Origin: Comamonadaceae bacterium
GTDB taxonomy: Bacteria > Pseudomonadota > Gammaproteobacteria > Burkholderiales > Burkholderiaceae_C
Direction: 5' to 3'
DNA: 64,000 nucleotides
Assembly (NCBI GenBank): GCA_947450765.1
Contig: CANFXC010000001.1
Coordinates: 1-64,000 of the forward strand
Positions 8,760 to 21,109 of this stretch are shown one piece after another; positions within the stretch are counted from its first letter, which is position 1; the number at the start of each line of letters is the position of its first letter. Below the pieces are notes generated by a model. It had not been told where the DNA came from. It saw nothing but the letters and a program-made list of their open reading frames with translations, and did not search any database. Both the position numbers and the translations under genes were made by a program.

Positions 8760-10403
8760 ATGAGCCTGAAACGCATTTACCTCCGGGACTTTGTCATCGT
8801 TCGCGAGCTGGAGCTCGAACTCGCCAGCGGCTTCACCGTGCTCACGGGTGAAACCGGCGCCGGCAAGTCGATCTTGATTGACGCCTTACAACTCGCACTG
8901 GGTGCCCGCGCAGACGCCGCCGTGGTGCGGGAAGGTGCTGAGCGCTGTGAGATCAGCGTGACCTTCAACTGCACTGCGCAACTGCTGACGTGGCTTGAGG
9001 ACAAAGGTCTGCCAATTGAAGATGACTTGTTACTACGGCGCACGATTGACGTGCAGGGCAAGAGCCGCGCATGGATCAATGGCAGCCCGGCTACCGCAAC
9101 GCAACTCAAAGAAATTGCCGACCAGCTGGTCGACATCCACGGCCAGCACGCATGGCAAAGCCTAACCCGGCCCGATTCAGTCCGCGGCCTGCTGGACGCC
9201 TACGCGGGCGTCTCGCTGAACAAACTAAACCCCTGTTGGCAAGCTTGGCGCGCCGCCAAAAAAACACTCGACGAAGCCCGCAGCGCACAAGACAGCCTGC
9301 AACGCGAACAAGAGCGGCTGGCCTGGCAAATTGGCGAGCTGGACAAACTGGCGCCGGCTGCCGACGAGTGGGATGAGCTCAACACGCAGCACAGCCGCCT
9401 GTCAAACGCGCAGGCCTTGCGAGACGCCGTTGAATCAGCGCTAAATGCCTTGCAAGATGCCGATGACAACGCGACCAGCCAGCTGGGCCGGGCTATTTCG
9501 GCATTGCAAGCGCAAGCGCACATTGAGCCGCAATTTTCCGGCCCACTGGAAGTTCTGCAGAGCGCCTTGGCACAAGCTGAAGACGCCGTGCATTCCCTGA
9601 ATGGCTACGCCCGACATTCCGAATTAGAGCCGCAGCGCCTCAATGAGTTAGATGAACGACTCGCCAGTTGGGTCAGCTTGGCGCGCCGCTACAAACGCCC
9701 GCCCGCCGAGTTGCCCGAATTACTGGTCAGCTGGCGGCAAGAACTGAAAAAGCTGGACGCAGCCACCGATTTGGCGGCATTGGAGCGAGCTGTCAGCAGC
9801 GCTCAATCAGCGTATCTGGCGGAGGCTAAGACCATCACCGTTGCGCGCACCAAAGCTGCGCCGGCGCTGGGCAAAGCCATCACCGCCGCCATGCAAGGTT
9901 TGGGCATGCAGGGCGGCCAATTTCAAGTCACGCTCAACAAGCTGGAGCAAGCTGCAGCGCACGGTCTGGAGCAAGCCGAATTTTTAGTTGCGGGCCACAG
10001 TGGCAGCACGCCAAGACCGGTAGGCAAAGTGGCTTCGGGCGGTGAGCTGTCGCGCATCGCGCTGGCCATTGCTGTGACCACCAGTCAACTCGGCCAAGCA
10101 GAAACACTGATTTTTGACGAGGTGGATTCTGGCGTCGGCGGTGCAGTCGCCGAAACGGTTGGCAGGCTCATGAAGCAACTCGGCAAAGACAGGCAAGTGA
10201 TGGCTGTGACCCACCTGCCGCAAGTCGCCGCCTGTGCCGACCAGCATTTGGTCGTGGCCAAACGCAGCGATAAAACTGGTACCGCCAGCACCGTGAGTGC
10301 TGTCGACAGCGAGCAACGTATCGCCGAAATCGCCCGCATGCTGGGCGGCGAAAAACTCTCCGGCACCACACTGGCGCACGCCAAAGAAATGCTCGGCCAA
10401 TGA
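8760..10403 (+). CDS. recN: DNA repair protein RecN
   Basis: SMC-like, [45 protein letters not shown]. Confidence 0.95.
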   Translation: MSLKRIYLRDFVIVRELELELASGFTVLTGETGAGKSILIDALQLALGARADAAVVREGAERCEISVTFNCTAQLLTWLEDKGLPIEDDLLLRRTIDVQGKSRAWINGSPATATQLKEIADQLVDIHGQHAWQSLTRPDSVRGLLDAYAGVSLNKLNPCWQAWRAAKKTLDEARSAQDSLQREQERLAWQIGELDKLAPAADEWDELNTQHSRLSNAQALRDAVESALNALQDADDNATSQLGRAISALQAQAHIEPQFSGPLEVLQSALAQAEDAVHSLNGYARHSELEPQRLNELDERLASWVSLARRYKRPPAELPELLVSWRQELKKLDAATDLAALERAVSSAQSAYLAEAKTITVARTKAAPALGKAITAAMQGLGMQGGQFQVTLNKLEQAAAHGLEQAEFLVAGHSGSTPRPVGKVASGGELSRIALAIAVTTSQLGQAETLIFDEVDSGVGGAVAETVGRLMKQLGKDRQVMAVTHLPQVAACADQHLVVAKRSDKTGTASTVSAVDSEQRIAEIARMLGGEKLSGTTLAHAKEMLGQ

Positions 10404-11314
10404 ACGCCAACATGAGGCCCGAAGCAAGCAACCCTGATAGCAAGGCGCAAGCCATGGAAATGGTGCTGATCACCGGCATGTCTGGCTCCGGCAAATCTGT
10501 CGCACTGAACGCACTCGAAGACGCCGGCTACTACTGCGTCGACAACCTGCCGCCAGAATTGCTGAACAGCTTTGTCGAGCTTGAGCTGAAGCATGGCGCG
10601 AGCCGAGTGGCGATCGCCATGGACGTTCGCAGCGCCGCCTCGCTGCCACAAGTGCCGCAGCAGCTGCGTGCGCTGCGCGAGCAAGGCATTGCCGTCAAAT
10701 CTATTTTTCTGGATGCCAGCACCGACACGCTGGTACGCCGGTTTTCAGAGACGCGGCGCATGCATCCGCTGTCACGCGTCGGCGTTGCGGACCAGCACCG
10801 AGCGCTGGTCGAGGCGATTGAACTCGAACGCGAATTGCTGGGTGACATGCGTGAACAAGCGCTGGTGCTGGACACCAGCATCATCCGTTCGTCGCAGCTG
10901 CAGGCTTATGTCAAGACGCTGATTTCAGCGCCGGCAGACCGCCTCACGCTGGTGTTTGAATCCTTCGCCTTCAAACGCGGCGTGCCGCTGGACGCAGACT
11001 TTGTCTTTGACGTCCGGATGCTGCCGAATCCGCATTACGAAAGCGAGTTGCGCGACCTCACGGGCCGCGATCAGCCAGTGGCCGACTACCTTTTGTTGCA
11101 CGCTGAAGTAGCTGAAATGTTCACCAGCATTGAGCAGTTCATCCAACGCTGGTTGCAAGCGCTGGTGCGCGACCACCGGAGCTATGTCACGGTGGCCATT
11201 GGCTGCACGGGTGGCCAACACCGGTCGGTCTACTTGGTGGAAGCGCTGACGCTGGCGTTCAGTCAGCAATGGCAAACACTCAAGCGACACCGCGAACTCG
11301 ACGCCTTGCGTTAG
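10400..11314 (+). CDS. rapZ: RNase adapter protein RapZ
   Basis: [43 protein letters not shown]. Confidence 0.95.
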   Translation: MNANMRPEASNPDSKAQAMEMVLITGMSGSGKSVALNALEDAGYYCVDNLPPELLNSFVELELKHGASRVAIAMDVRSAASLPQVPQQLRALREQGIAVKSIFLDASTDTLVRRFSETRRMHPLSRVGVADQHRALVEAIELERELLGDMREQALVLDTSIIRSSQLQAYVKTLISAPADRLTLVFESFAFKRGVPLDADFVFDVRMLPNPHYESELRDLTGRDQPVADYLLLHAEVAEMFTSIEQFIQRWLQALVRDHRSYVTVAIGCTGGQHRSVYLVEALTLAFSQQWQTLKRHRELDALR

Positions 11315-11324
11315 CCGATAGTCT

Positions 11325-12050
11325 TCAGCGCCAAGCCGCCCACAGCAGCGACAGGCCCGAAAAAAGCATCAGCGCATCCAGAATCCAGGCAAACGCGCTG
11401 GGATGTAGCCGCAGCACCATCACTTTCCCTGCGTAGGTTCCCAGCATCAAAGATGCGCCTACGATCAGGCCCTGCAACAGGGTACTGAAAGGCATCGCGC
11501 CCAGCTGCCAAAAAGTCGCCACTTTGCTGACGTAAAGCGCCAAGGAACTGGCTGCCTCGGTCGACAGAAAGGCACCTCCGGTCAGGCCATAGGAGGTAAA
11601 AACGGGGACGCTGAGCGGCCCCGTTGAAAGTACAAGGCCGGTGAGGAAACCAATAAAAGCCCCCGCAACTGAAACCGCCCATAAGTTCAAGCGTCGACCG
11701 CTACGGACATGCCAGCGTCTGATAGGAATCATGGCCAAGAAGAACAAGCCAAGCACCGCCTCGATGGCACTGGGCGGCAAGGCGAGTAGCGTGCGCGCGC
11801 CGAGGGCTGCAGCTGGAACGCCGGGGACCGTATAGGCCGCAACCGCTTTCCAATCGACGAGCCGCCACCAAGCGGCCACGCGCGCCATGTTGCCCATGAC
11901 GGCGGCGACGGCCATGATGGGCACGGCCTGTTTGGGTCCATAGGTGTAAACAAGAACAGGCAGCAACATCAAGGACGACCCCGTCCCGACGATGCCGCTC
12001 AGGCAACCCGCGGCAAGCCCAACGGCCAATACAAAAAGATAGGACATCAT
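11325..12050 (-). CDS. TauE/SafE (TSUP) family membrane protein
   Basis: Start at MMSYLFVLAVGLAAGCLSGIVGTGSSLMLLPVL; multi-TM. Confidence 0.8.
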   Translation of the reverse strand: MMSYLFVLAVGLAAGCLSGIVGTGSSLMLLPVLVYTYGPKQAVPIMAVAAVMGNMARVAAWWRLVDWKAVAAYTVPGVPAAALGARTLLALPPSAIEAVLGLFFLAMIPIRRWHVRSGRRLNLWAVSVAGAFIGFLTGLVLSTGPLSVPVFTSYGLTGGAFLSTEAASSLALYVSKVATFWQLGAMPFSTLLQGLIVGASLMLGTYAGKVMVLRLHPSAFAWILDALMLFSGLSLLWAAWR

Positions 12051-12081
12051 CTCATCGGAGGCATTCACTCGTGCCGGATGT

Positions 12082-13200
12082 TTACAGAGGACGTCCGGTT
12101 GCAGCGCCAGCTTCAAGCAGTTTTCGCACTGGCGCTGGCAACCCAAGTGCCGGCCAAGCAGACGGGTCAAACCAAGCACCTCCGCGATCTTGTGTAGTCA
12201 GTTCATCGGCCAGTGTCTGGCGTGCAGTCAGCTGGCTGACGAACGGTTTCAGGTGCAAATCCTTGTGCGTCAGCACATGCACAAAAGGCGTTTGCGGCAA
12301 CAGTTTGGCACGTGCAGCCGCGGGCACGGCATCGCTCAAGGCCTCTTCACTGTCAAACACCGGCAAGCAGTACAAGCCGCCCCAAATGCCGCGCGTCGGA
12401 CGTCGCTCTAACCACACAGCACCATCGGTGCGCTGCGCCCACAGCAGCCACAACGCGTGCGAGCTGCGTTTGAGTTTTCGCGTCTTGACTGGGTAACTTT
12501 CGGGCCGGCCTTCGCGGTGCGCAGCGCACAAGCTTTGCACTGGGCAAGTCAGGCATTGAGGTTGCCGCGTGGAACAGACCGACGCGCCTAAGTCCATCAC
12601 GCCCTGCGTGTATGCCGGCATGTGCTCGGCTGGCGGCAGCAACTCACCCGCCAAGTCCCACAGAGTGCGTTCGGCAGACGCTTGAGCCAGATCAGCCGAG
12701 TACGCCAGCAAGCGCGTCAGCACGCGTTTGACATTGCCGTCCAAAATAGCCACGCGTTCGCTGAAACAAAACGAGGCAACAGCCGCAGCGGTCGATCGGC
12801 CGATGCCGGGCAAGGTTTGCAGCGTCAACGCTGACGCCGGAAAAATACCCCCGTGCTCGCTTACCACTTGCTGTGCGCAACGGTGCAAATTACGTGCGCG
12901 GCTGTAATAACCCAAGCCGCTCCAGAACCCCAGCACCTCGTCAAGCTCGGCTGCAGCCAAGGTGAGGACGTCTGGAAAGCGCTGCAAAAACCGCTCGTAA
13001 TAGTCAAGCACCGTGCTCACTTGCGTTTGCTGCAACATGATTTCAGACAACCAGACGCGGTAAGGATCGCGCGTGTTTTGCCAAGGCAGGCTGCTGCGCC
13101 CGTGCTGCTTTTGCCAGGCCACTAAATCAGTGGCGAAGCGCAGCGGCAAAGCACGAGGTGGTGTTGCAGCCGAAGGTTCGGCGGAAAGTGTTTTGGTCAT
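12082..13200 (-). CDS. mutY: A/G-specific adenine glycosylase MutY
   Basis: LPWQNTRDPYRVWLSEIMLQQTQV, LPGIGRSTAAAVASF, Fe-S cysteines; start placed at MTKTLS. Confidence 0.95.
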   Translation of the reverse strand: MTKTLSAEPSAATPPRALPLRFATDLVAWQKQHGRSSLPWQNTRDPYRVWLSEIMLQQTQVSTVLDYYERFLQRFPDVLTLAAAELDEVLGFWSGLGYYSRARNLHRCAQQVVSEHGGIFPASALTLQTLPGIGRSTAAAVASFCFSERVAILDGNVKRVLTRLLAYSADLAQASAERTLWDLAGELLPPAEHMPAYTQGVMDLGASVCSTRQPQCLTCPVQSLCAAHREGRPESYPVKTRKLKRSSHALWLLWAQRTDGAVWLERRPTRGIWGGLYCLPVFDSEEALSDAVPAAARAKLLPQTPFVHVLTHKDLHLKPFVSQLTARQTLADELTTQDRGGAWFDPSAWPALGLPAPVRKLLEAGAATGRPL

Positions 13201-13219
13201 GTGCAAGGAATCAGAGGGT

Positions 13220-14035
13220 TCAGGGTTTTTGGCAGTTGGCGCAAAAAAAGGTGGAGCGCTGCCCTTGCACGATGCGGCGGATGAGCGCTTCGCAGCGCCT
13301 GCAGGGCAAGCCCGCTCGGTCGTAAACCATGGCCTCCAACTGGAAGTGGCCTTGCTCACCGTGTGCATTTGAAAAATCACGCAACGTGCTGCCACCTTTG
13401 GCAACAGCGTCAGCCAGCACCTGCCGGATAGCGGTGTGCAACAACGCGGCGCGCGGTTTGCTGATGTTGGCCGCCCGGACTGTGGGCCGGATACCCGCCA
13501 AAAACAAGGCTTCAGATGCATAAATATTGCCCACACCCACTACGATCTCGCCACCTAGCAGCACTTGTTTGATGGCCGTTTGACGGGCCTTGAGTGCGAG
13601 ATGAAACGCGGTGAAATCAAACCCGTCGCCGAGAGGCTCCACACCCAAGTGCCCCAACAGCTTTTGCGCTAGCGGGTCTGACTCACTGGGCGCATAAACC
13701 ACCGCCCCAAAGCGGCGTGGATCGTTCAAACGCAAGGTACCCAGTGTGGTTTGCATCTCAAAATGGTCGTGCTTGCCGAGCGCCGGCAAATGCTCTGCGA
13801 AGACCACGCTGCCCGACATGCCCAGATGTACCAGCAGCAAGCCGTTGCTAAGGTCAAGTAACAGATATTTACCGCGCCGGCGCACCTGTAATACCTGACG
13901 CCCGCACAAACTCTCCGGAGAACAACCCAGCGCCCAACGCAAGGGCTTACCCATCGTTATAGAGACGATCGTTGCCCCTGCAATGCGATCGGCAAAGCTC
14001 AGGCGGGTGACTTCAACTTCGGGGAGTTCTGGCAT
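13220..14035 (-). CDS. mutM: Formamidopyrimidine-DNA glycosylase MutM
   Basis: [10 protein letters not shown]-terminus, C-terminal zinc finger [25 protein letters not shown]. Confidence 0.97.
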   Translation of the reverse strand: MPELPEVEVTRLSFADRIAGATIVSITMGKPLRWALGCSPESLCGRQVLQVRRRGKYLLLDLSNGLLLVHLGMSGSVVFAEHLPALGKHDHFEMQTTLGTLRLNDPRRFGAVVYAPSESDPLAQKLLGHLGVEPLGDGFDFTAFHLALKARQTAIKQVLLGGEIVVGVGNIYASEALFLAGIRPTVRAANISKPRAALLHTAIRQVLADAVAKGGSTLRDFSNAHGEQGHFQLEAMVYDRAGLPCRRCEALIRRIVQGQRSTFFCANCQKP

Positions 14036-14057
14036 GGTCATCAATTATCATGGCTTG

Positions 14058-15851
14058 ATGAAACAACTTCTTTGCACTCTCGCTGGATTGTGGCTGGCGC
14101 TGGCACCGGCGGCAGGTCAAACAGCACCTGCCGCGCCGACATCGACGAAAAGCACGGCCACCAGCCCAGCAGCGACACTGCAAGAACATCAAGCCAAAGA
14201 AACCGAGAACCCGTCTTCGTCGCTGGATGCTCAACTCTTTTATCAGCTGCTGATTGGCGAAATCAGTGCCAATGCTGGCGAACCGGCACCGGCTGTTTCG
14301 TTGATTCTTGACGCGGCCCAAAAAACCAACGATTCCCAGCTCTACCAGCGCGCGACCGAACTCGCCCTGCAGTCGCGCTCAGGCGAGGCCGCTCTGCAAG
14401 CAGCACGTGCTTGGAAGCAGGCGCACCCTACCTCGATCGAGGCCAGTCGCTACATGCTGCAAATTTTGCTGGCATTGAACCGCGTGACAGAGTCTGTAGA
14501 ACCACTCAAAGCGTTGGTCGAATTGACACCCATCATGGAGCGCCCTCAAACATTCGCCGCAGTGCCTCGTCTGTATGCCCGCGCTGGCGACAAAAAACTC
14601 GCTGCAACATTAGTGGAACAAGCTTTAGCGCCTTACTTCTCACAGCCTGGCACAGCCGCACCAGCCTGGTCGATGGCCGGACGGCTTCGACTGGCCGCAG
14701 GTGACATGGCCGGCGCCATGGAAGCAGCACGCCGCGGTCATGCGGCTGACGTTCAGGCGGAGGGGCCGATCCTCATCGCGCTCGACTTGATGGACCCGAA
14801 ACGTCCGCAAGCCGAATCACTGGTCCGCCAATACTTCACCGGTGCGACGGCTGGTTCGCCCGAACTCCGCATGGCTTATGTGCGTAGTTTGCTCAGTGCC
14901 GAACGCTATACAAACGCATTGGCTCAAATCGAAATCCTGCTGAAGGAAAAACCTGATTTCGCCCAAGGCTGGTTGGTCTTGGGCTCACTGCAGTTGCAGG
15001 AGAATCAGGCCACAGTGGCCGAAACCTCACTGAAGCGTTACGTTGAATTGGCGGAGCAGCAAACCCCAAGCGATGAAAGCTCACGCGGCTTGGCCCAGGC
15101 TTTTTTTGCGCTCGCACAAATCGCCGAAAAGCGCAAAGACTTAGCCGGTGCTGAAACTTGGCTCAAGCGGATTGAAAATCCAGACATGCTCATGCAAGCC
15201 CAAATGCGCAGGGCCAGCCTGCTGGGCCAACAGGGTAAATTACAAGACGGACTTCAACTCATTCGCGACCTACCGGAACTCAAGGAAGGCGATGAGCGCA
15301 GTAAATTGCTGGCCCAGGTCGCACTGCTCAAAGAATTTAAGCAATACCTGCCAGCCTATGAGGTGGTGGCTCAAGCCATCACCCAATCCCCCACCGATAT
15401 CGAGCTCATTTATGAGCAAGCCATGACCGCAGAAAAGCTCAACAGGCTTGACGCGATGGAGCAACTGCTACGCCGCGTGATCACCCTCAAACCCGACTAC
15501 CATGCGGCGTACAACGCCCTTGGCTATTCGCTAGCCGATCGCAATCTGCGCTTGACCGAGGCCAAAGAACTAATACAAAAAGCAGTTGCTTTAGCCCCTA
15601 CAGACCCGTTCATCAAGGACAGCTTGGGATGGGTCGAATTTCGATTGGGTAATCAACCGGAAGCCTTGCGTATTCTCGAAGCCGCCTTCAAGACCCGACC
15701 CGACCCTGAAATTGCGGCTCACTTGGGTGAAGTGCTTTGGAGCATGGGCCATCACGAACGTGCACAAGCGATTTGGAAAGAAGGCCGATCGCTGAACCCA
15801 GAAAACGAAACGCTGCTGGAAACGCTCAAGCGCCTGCGCGTCAAAATCTGA
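14058..15851 (+). CDS. Tetratricopeptide repeat protein, exported
   Basis: MKQLLCTLAGLWLALAPAAG signal, repeated TPR motifs. Confidence 0.85.
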   Translation: MKQLLCTLAGLWLALAPAAGQTAPAAPTSTKSTATSPAATLQEHQAKETENPSSSLDAQLFYQLLIGEISANAGEPAPAVSLILDAAQKTNDSQLYQRATELALQSRSGEAALQAARAWKQAHPTSIEASRYMLQILLALNRVTESVEPLKALVELTPIMERPQTFAAVPRLYARAGDKKLAATLVEQALAPYFSQPGTAAPAWSMAGRLRLAAGDMAGAMEAARRGHAADVQAEGPILIALDLMDPKRPQAESLVRQYFTGATAGSPELRMAYVRSLLSAERYTNALAQIEILLKEKPDFAQGWLVLGSLQLQENQATVAETSLKRYVELAEQQTPSDESSRGLAQAFFALAQIAEKRKDLAGAETWLKRIENPDMLMQAQMRRASLLGQQGKLQDGLQLIRDLPELKEGDERSKLLAQVALLKEFKQYLPAYEVVAQAITQSPTDIELIYEQAMTAEKLNRLDAMEQLLRRVITLKPDYHAAYNALGYSLADRNLRLTEAKELIQKAVALAPTDPFIKDSLGWVEFRLGNQPEALRILEAAFKTRPDPEIAAHLGEVLWSMGHHERAQAIWKEGRSLNPENETLLETLKRLRVKI

Positions 15852-15855
15852 CCGC

Positions 15856-16425
15856 ATGCGATCAGCGCTTCTTTTGCTCAGCAGTCCCGCCACACTCGCG
15901 TCCAATACGACGCCGATACGGACGGTATTGCGTTCCGGATTTTTAGGGTTCGCAGCTGCGGGCCTGATGGTGCTTGGAGGCTGCGTTCAGATGCCGCGCA
16001 TGCCTACTGACGCGGTCATGCCAGAAGTCTGGTCCGGGCGGCTGAGCCTTCAAGTGCAATCTGAGCCGCCTCAATCTTTTTCTGGCGGCTTTGAAATCAA
16101 AGGCAGCCCGAGTCAAGGAGAACTGATGCTGAACAGTCCACTCGGAAATACCGTGCTGGCGGCCAGATGGTCGCAGCAGCAAGCAACGCTCTACTCTGGC
16201 AGCGAAACGCGCCATTACACCTCTATTGACGCACTGATCGAGCAATCCACGGGGGCCGCACTGCCAATCGCAGCCCTGTTCGACTGGCTCGCCGGCAAAG
16301 ACACCCAGTCGAACGGCTGGACGGCAGACCTCACACGCCAGCCAGAAGGTCGTATCCAAGCCCGCCGCATCGTTCCACTGCCCCAATCGGAACTGCGAAT
16401 CGTGCTGGACGCGCCACGGCATTAA
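15856..16425 (+). CDS. lolB: Outer membrane lipoprotein LolB
   Basis: Lipobox VLGGC, WSGRLSLQVQSEPPQSFSGGFEIKG; lies upstream of ispE. Confidence 0.85.
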   Translation: MRSALLLLSSPATLASNTTPIRTVLRSGFLGFAAAGLMVLGGCVQMPRMPTDAVMPEVWSGRLSLQVQSEPPQSFSGGFEIKGSPSQGELMLNSPLGNTVLAARWSQQQATLYSGSETRHYTSIDALIEQSTGAALPIAALFDWLAGKDTQSNGWTADLTRQPEGRIQARRIVPLPQSELRIVLDAPRH

Positions 16426-16436
16426 AGTATCTTGCG

Positions 16437-17348
16437 ATGAGCCTGATGACATTTTCTGAATCCTCTCCACCCGCCGTTTACAGAGCCGCCCCGCTGAAGG
16501 CTATCTATGACGTACTGGCACCGGCCAAACTGAATTTATTTCTGCACATCACCGGACGCCGCCCTGACGGCTTCCACTTGCTGCAGTCTGTTTTCATGCT
16601 CATTGACTGGTGCGACACGCTGCATTTCGAGTTGCGTCACGACGGTATTATTTCGCGCACCGACTTGGGGTCAACATCACCTGACTTGCTGCCTGCAGAA
16701 GATCTGACCGTCCGTGCCGCTCGCGCCTTGCAAGCCGCCACCGGAACCTCACTCGGCGTGAACATCAGCCTTGAAAAACGCATTCCATCGCAGGCCGGCA
16801 TGGGCGGTGGATCGTCAGACGCAGCGAGTTGCCTGCGCGCGCTGCAACGGCTCTGGGGGGTTCATTTGCCCCCAAAAGAAATACAGGCCATTGCCTTGAC
16901 CTTGGGTGCCGATGTGCCGTTTTTCCTTGGTGCGGGCCATGCTTGGGTCGAGGGTATCGGCGAAGTACTGACGCCAATTCAATTGCCGCCAGCTCAATTT
17001 TTGGTGGTTAAACCACCTGTCGGACTCTCAACACCCGCAATTTTTGGCGCGTCGGAGCTAAAACGGGACACGCAAACTGCTACAATGCTAGGCTTCGCTG
17101 CAAATGACAACGGCCGTATTTACGGATTTGGCCGGAACGACTTGCAGCCGGTTGCCGAGAAGCTCTGTGCGCCGCTTGTTCAGTCTCTTGATTGGCTCGC
17201 AACACACGGACTACAAGGCAGAATGACCGGCTCTGGTAGTGCTGTTTTTGCGCAAATTTTGCAAGACTCGATGATTCCGTTAGCGCCAAGCGGCTGGATC
17301 GTTAAAAAATGCAAAAATTTAGAGGTTCATCCTCTAGCCGGTTGGTAG
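16437..17348 (+). CDS. ispE: 4-diphosphocytidyl-2-C-methyl-D-erythritol kinase
   Basis: APAKLNLFLHITGRRPDGFH, GHMP kinase motif PSQAGMGGGSSDAA. Confidence 0.95.
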   Translation: MSLMTFSESSPPAVYRAAPLKAIYDVLAPAKLNLFLHITGRRPDGFHLLQSVFMLIDWCDTLHFELRHDGIISRTDLGSTSPDLLPAEDLTVRAARALQAATGTSLGVNISLEKRIPSQAGMGGGSSDAASCLRALQRLWGVHLPPKEIQAIALTLGADVPFFLGAGHAWVEGIGEVLTPIQLPPAQFLVVKPPVGLSTPAIFGASELKRDTQTATMLGFAANDNGRIYGFGRNDLQPVAEKLCAPLVQSLDWLATHGLQGRMTGSGSAVFAQILQDSMIPLAPSGWIVKKCKNLEVHPLAGW

Positions 17349-17458
17349 AATGCCGGTTTTAGGACAGGTTTTCTAGAAGCGATTAGTTAAGTTTATAGGT
17401 TGATTGCTGAAGTTAAGGGTTGCCGAAAGGCAGCCACATTTCAACAGTGGACCTGTGT

Positions 17459-17535
17459 AGGGGTGTCGCCAAGTTGGTTAAGGCACTGGATTTTGATTCC
17501 AGCATTCGCAGGTTCGACTCCTTCCACCCCTGCCA
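17459..17535 (+). tRNA. tRNA-Gln(TTG)
   Basis: AGGGGTGTCGCCAAGTTGGTTAAGGCACTGGATTTTGATTCCAGCATTCGCAGGTTCGACTCCTTCCACCCCTGCCA; anticodon TTG. Confidence 0.95.
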
Positions 17536-17703
17536 AATTTATGGGCCTTTGCCGCGGACTTTGAATCAAAGTCCGGGCATCGGCTTTTTGCTTAGTGTGT
17601 TCGATTGATGGTGAAATAGCACCGCGTGAACACTAAGCACCCAGTGTTTTAGTGCGTCTTCTGCCTCTTCATCGTTTCACTGCCAAACACCGCTGGACTC
17701 CAC

Positions 17704-18678
17704 ATGCTTCCGCACAACCCTGAATTCATGGTTTTTACTGGCAATGCCAATCCGGGCTTAGCCCAGGAAATTGCCCAGAACCTCGGTATTGCATTGGGTG
17801 CAGCCCATGTTGGACGATTCTCTGATGGTGAAGTCACCGTTGAGATACAACAAAACGTACGGGCCCGCGAAGTCTTTGTGGTGCAGTCAACCTGCGCACC
17901 CACCAACGACAACCTGATGGAACTGCTGATCATGGTCGACGCACTGAAGCGTGCCTCTGCCGAGCGCATTTCCGCTGTCATCCCCTACTTTGGTTACGCC
18001 CGTCAAGACCGCCGTCCGCGTTCAGCACGTGTGCCCATCACGGCCAAAGTGGTGGCCAATATGCTGCAAGCTGTCGGCGTCTCACGGGTTCTGACGATGG
18101 ACTTGCACGCTGACCAGATTCAAGGATTCTTCGATATTCCTGTCGACAATATTTACGCCTCACCGGTCTTGTTGGGTGACCTGCGCCAGCAAAACTACAA
18201 CGACCTGATGGTTGTCTCGCCAGACGTCGGCGGCGTGGTCCGCGCCCGTGCGCTGGCCAAGCAACTGGGTTGCGACATGGCCATCATTGACAAGCGCCGT
18301 CCGAAGGCCAATGTGTCTGAAGTCATGCACGTGATCGGTGATATTGATGGCCGCAACTGCGTCATCATGGACGACATGATTGACACCGCTGGCACCTTGC
18401 TCAAAGCCGCCGAAGTACTGAAAGAACGCGGTGCCAAAAAAGTTTACGCCTACTGCACGCACCCTATTTTTTCCGGCCCCGCCATCGACCGCATTGCAAA
18501 AAGTGATGCCCTCGACGAAGTCGTGGTGACCAACACCATCGCGCTGACTGACAGCGCCTTGGCCTGCAAAAAAATTCGCCAACTCTCTGTTGCACCGCTG
18601 ATTGCCGAAACAATTCAGCGTATTGCCAAGGGTGAGTCGGTCATGAGTTTGTTCTCGGATCAAGACAACCTGTTCTGA
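17704..18678 (+). CDS. prs: Ribose-phosphate pyrophosphokinase
   Basis: [41 protein letters not shown] motif [12 protein letters not shown]. Confidence 0.96.
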   Translation: MLPHNPEFMVFTGNANPGLAQEIAQNLGIALGAAHVGRFSDGEVTVEIQQNVRAREVFVVQSTCAPTNDNLMELLIMVDALKRASAERISAVIPYFGYARQDRRPRSARVPITAKVVANMLQAVGVSRVLTMDLHADQIQGFFDIPVDNIYASPVLLGDLRQQNYNDLMVVSPDVGGVVRARALAKQLGCDMAIIDKRRPKANVSEVMHVIGDIDGRNCVIMDDMIDTAGTLLKAAEVLKERGAKKVYAYCTHPIFSGPAIDRIAKSDALDEVVVTNTIALTDSALACKKIRQLSVAPLIAETIQRIAKGESVMSLFSDQDNLF

Positions 18679-18692
18679 TCCAGGACAAAAAG

Positions 18693-18720
18693 TGGGCGGC
18701 CCTTTCAGCGGCCGTCTTTT
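18693..18720 (+). terminator. Possible attenuator/terminator between prs and rplY
   Basis: cggccctttcagcggccgtctttt hairpin plus T tract. Confidence 0.45.
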
Positions 18721-18768
18721 ACGTTACGAGGCGAGCTGGTCGCGGCCTGCCTCTTCAGGAGAAATAGT

Positions 18769-19422
18769 ATGAAATTCACCGCTTTTGAGCGCGCATTGCA
18801 GGGTACGGGTGCGAGCCGCCGTCTCCGCATCACCGGCCGCACGCCCGGTATTGTTTATGGTGGCACTGGCGCTGCAACAATGATCGAGCTCGATCACAAC
18901 GCACTCTTCCACGCCATCAAAAAAGAAGCTTTCCACGCATCTATCCTCGAGATGGAATTGGCCGGAAATGTCCACAAGGTTTTGCTGCGCAATTTGCAAA
19001 TGCACCCTTTCAAACAGCAAATTCTGCACATTGACTTTCAGCGCGTTGAAGCTACGACCCGCATGACGATCAAAGTGCCAGTGCATTACAGCGGTGAAGA
19101 GAATTCTCCAGCTGTCAAAGCCGAAAACTGCTTGGTCAACCACGTTGTGACCGAGCTGACTGTTTCCTGCTTCCCAGCTGACATCCCTGAATTCATCGCC
19201 GTCGATTTGAGCGCGATGAAAAAAGGTTCGCCACTGCACGTCAAAGACATCACGCTGCCAAAAGGCGTGAAGTTTGTGGCCAAGGGCCAAGTCAACCCAG
19301 TGCTGGCTTCGGTCACGGCTATCGTTGAAGAAGCCCCGGCTGAAGAAGCACCAGCAGCTGATGCCAAAGACGCCAAAGGCGGCAAAGGCAAGCCTGCAGC
19401 CAAGCCAGCAGCCAAGAAGTAA
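18769..19422 (+). CDS. rplY: 50S ribosomal protein L25 (Ctc-type)
   Basis: L25 N-terminal domain plus Ctc C-terminal extension; Ala/Lys tail. Confidence 0.93.
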   Translation: MKFTAFERALQGTGASRRLRITGRTPGIVYGGTGAATMIELDHNALFHAIKKEAFHASILEMELAGNVHKVLLRNLQMHPFKQQILHIDFQRVEATTRMTIKVPVHYSGEENSPAVKAENCLVNHVVTELTVSCFPADIPEFIAVDLSAMKKGSPLHVKDITLPKGVKFVAKGQVNPVLASVTAIVEEAPAEEAPAADAKDAKGGKGKPAAKPAAKK

Positions 19423-19450
19423 ACTCTTCACCGAGTCCTGCCTCACGGCT

Positions 19451-19488
19451 ACGGCCCATATCCTCGCAAGAGGGTATGGGCCGTTTTC
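19451..19488 (+). terminator. Intrinsic terminator after rplY
   Basis: acggcccatatcctc-gcaa-gagggtatgggccgt followed by tttt. Confidence 0.85.
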
Positions 19489-19551
19489 ATGGAGCCTAGG
19501 CGCGTTACAGTCGTGCCAAGCACCATCCGCACACAGCATATCTATCACGAC

Positions 19552-20217
19552 ATGATCAAACTCTTTGTTGGCTTAGGCAACCCAGGTCCTGAATACGAAG
19601 CCACGCGGCACAACGCAGGTTTCTGGTGGATCGACGCTTTGGCGCGCGAACTGAAAGTCAGTCTTGTGCTCGTCAAAAGCTATCACGGCGTGGTGGCAAG
19701 AACAACTGTGAAAGGCCAGACGCTTTGGCTGCTGGAGCCGCGCACGTTCATGAACCTCTCTGGTAAATCAGTCGGCGCCCTCGCCCGCTTTTTCAAGATC
19801 AAGCCCGAGGAAATATTGGTCGCGCATGACGAACTCGACATCGTGCCGGGCCAACTCAAACTGAAGTTTGGTGGTAGCCATGCGGGGCACAACGGCCTGC
19901 GCGACATCCACGCGCAACTTGGCAGCGCAGACTATTGGCGCCTGCGCATCGGCGTCGGCCATCCGGGCGTCAAGTCAGAGGTCATCAACTGGGTGCTGCA
20001 AAAGCCGTCACAAGAGCATCGCTTTGCGATTGAAGAAGCTGTGACGCGCAGCTTGAAGGCGGTGCCGATGCTGATAGACGGCGAGATGGAAAAAGCCACC
20101 ATGGTGATTCACACGCACGCGCTTGTTCGGCCAAAACCGCCGCGCAAGCCAGAAGCGGAAAAAACGGCTGCAGACAAGATGGCTGACAAAGCAGCCGACG
20201 AAGGCGTCAAAGAATAA
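19552..20217 (+). CDS. pth: Peptidyl-tRNA hydrolase
   Basis: [24 protein letters not shown]; start at 19552. Confidence 0.96.
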   Translation: MIKLFVGLGNPGPEYEATRHNAGFWWIDALARELKVSLVLVKSYHGVVARTTVKGQTLWLLEPRTFMNLSGKSVGALARFFKIKPEEILVAHDELDIVPGQLKLKFGGSHAGHNGLRDIHAQLGSADYWRLRIGVGHPGVKSEVINWVLQKPSQEHRFAIEEAVTRSLKAVPMLIDGEMEKATMVIHTHALVRPKPPRKPEAEKTAADKMADKAADEGVKE

Positions 20218-20245
20218 GCGGAGAGATTAAGCCGTCAAGGCAGCG

Positions 20246-21060
<815 letters not shown>

Positions 21061-21109
21061 ATCCAGAATTATGCCCCCGGTGTCCAAGGCCTTGACGACG
21101 AGAGTGACA

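Noticed and set aside
12082-14035. mutM-mutY adjacency as a novel repair island
   Set aside because: Adjacent GO-repair glycosylase genes are ordinary in betaproteobacteria
18724-19548. 274-aa minus-strand ORF
   Set aside because: Antisense to rplY; the L25 reading is unambiguous
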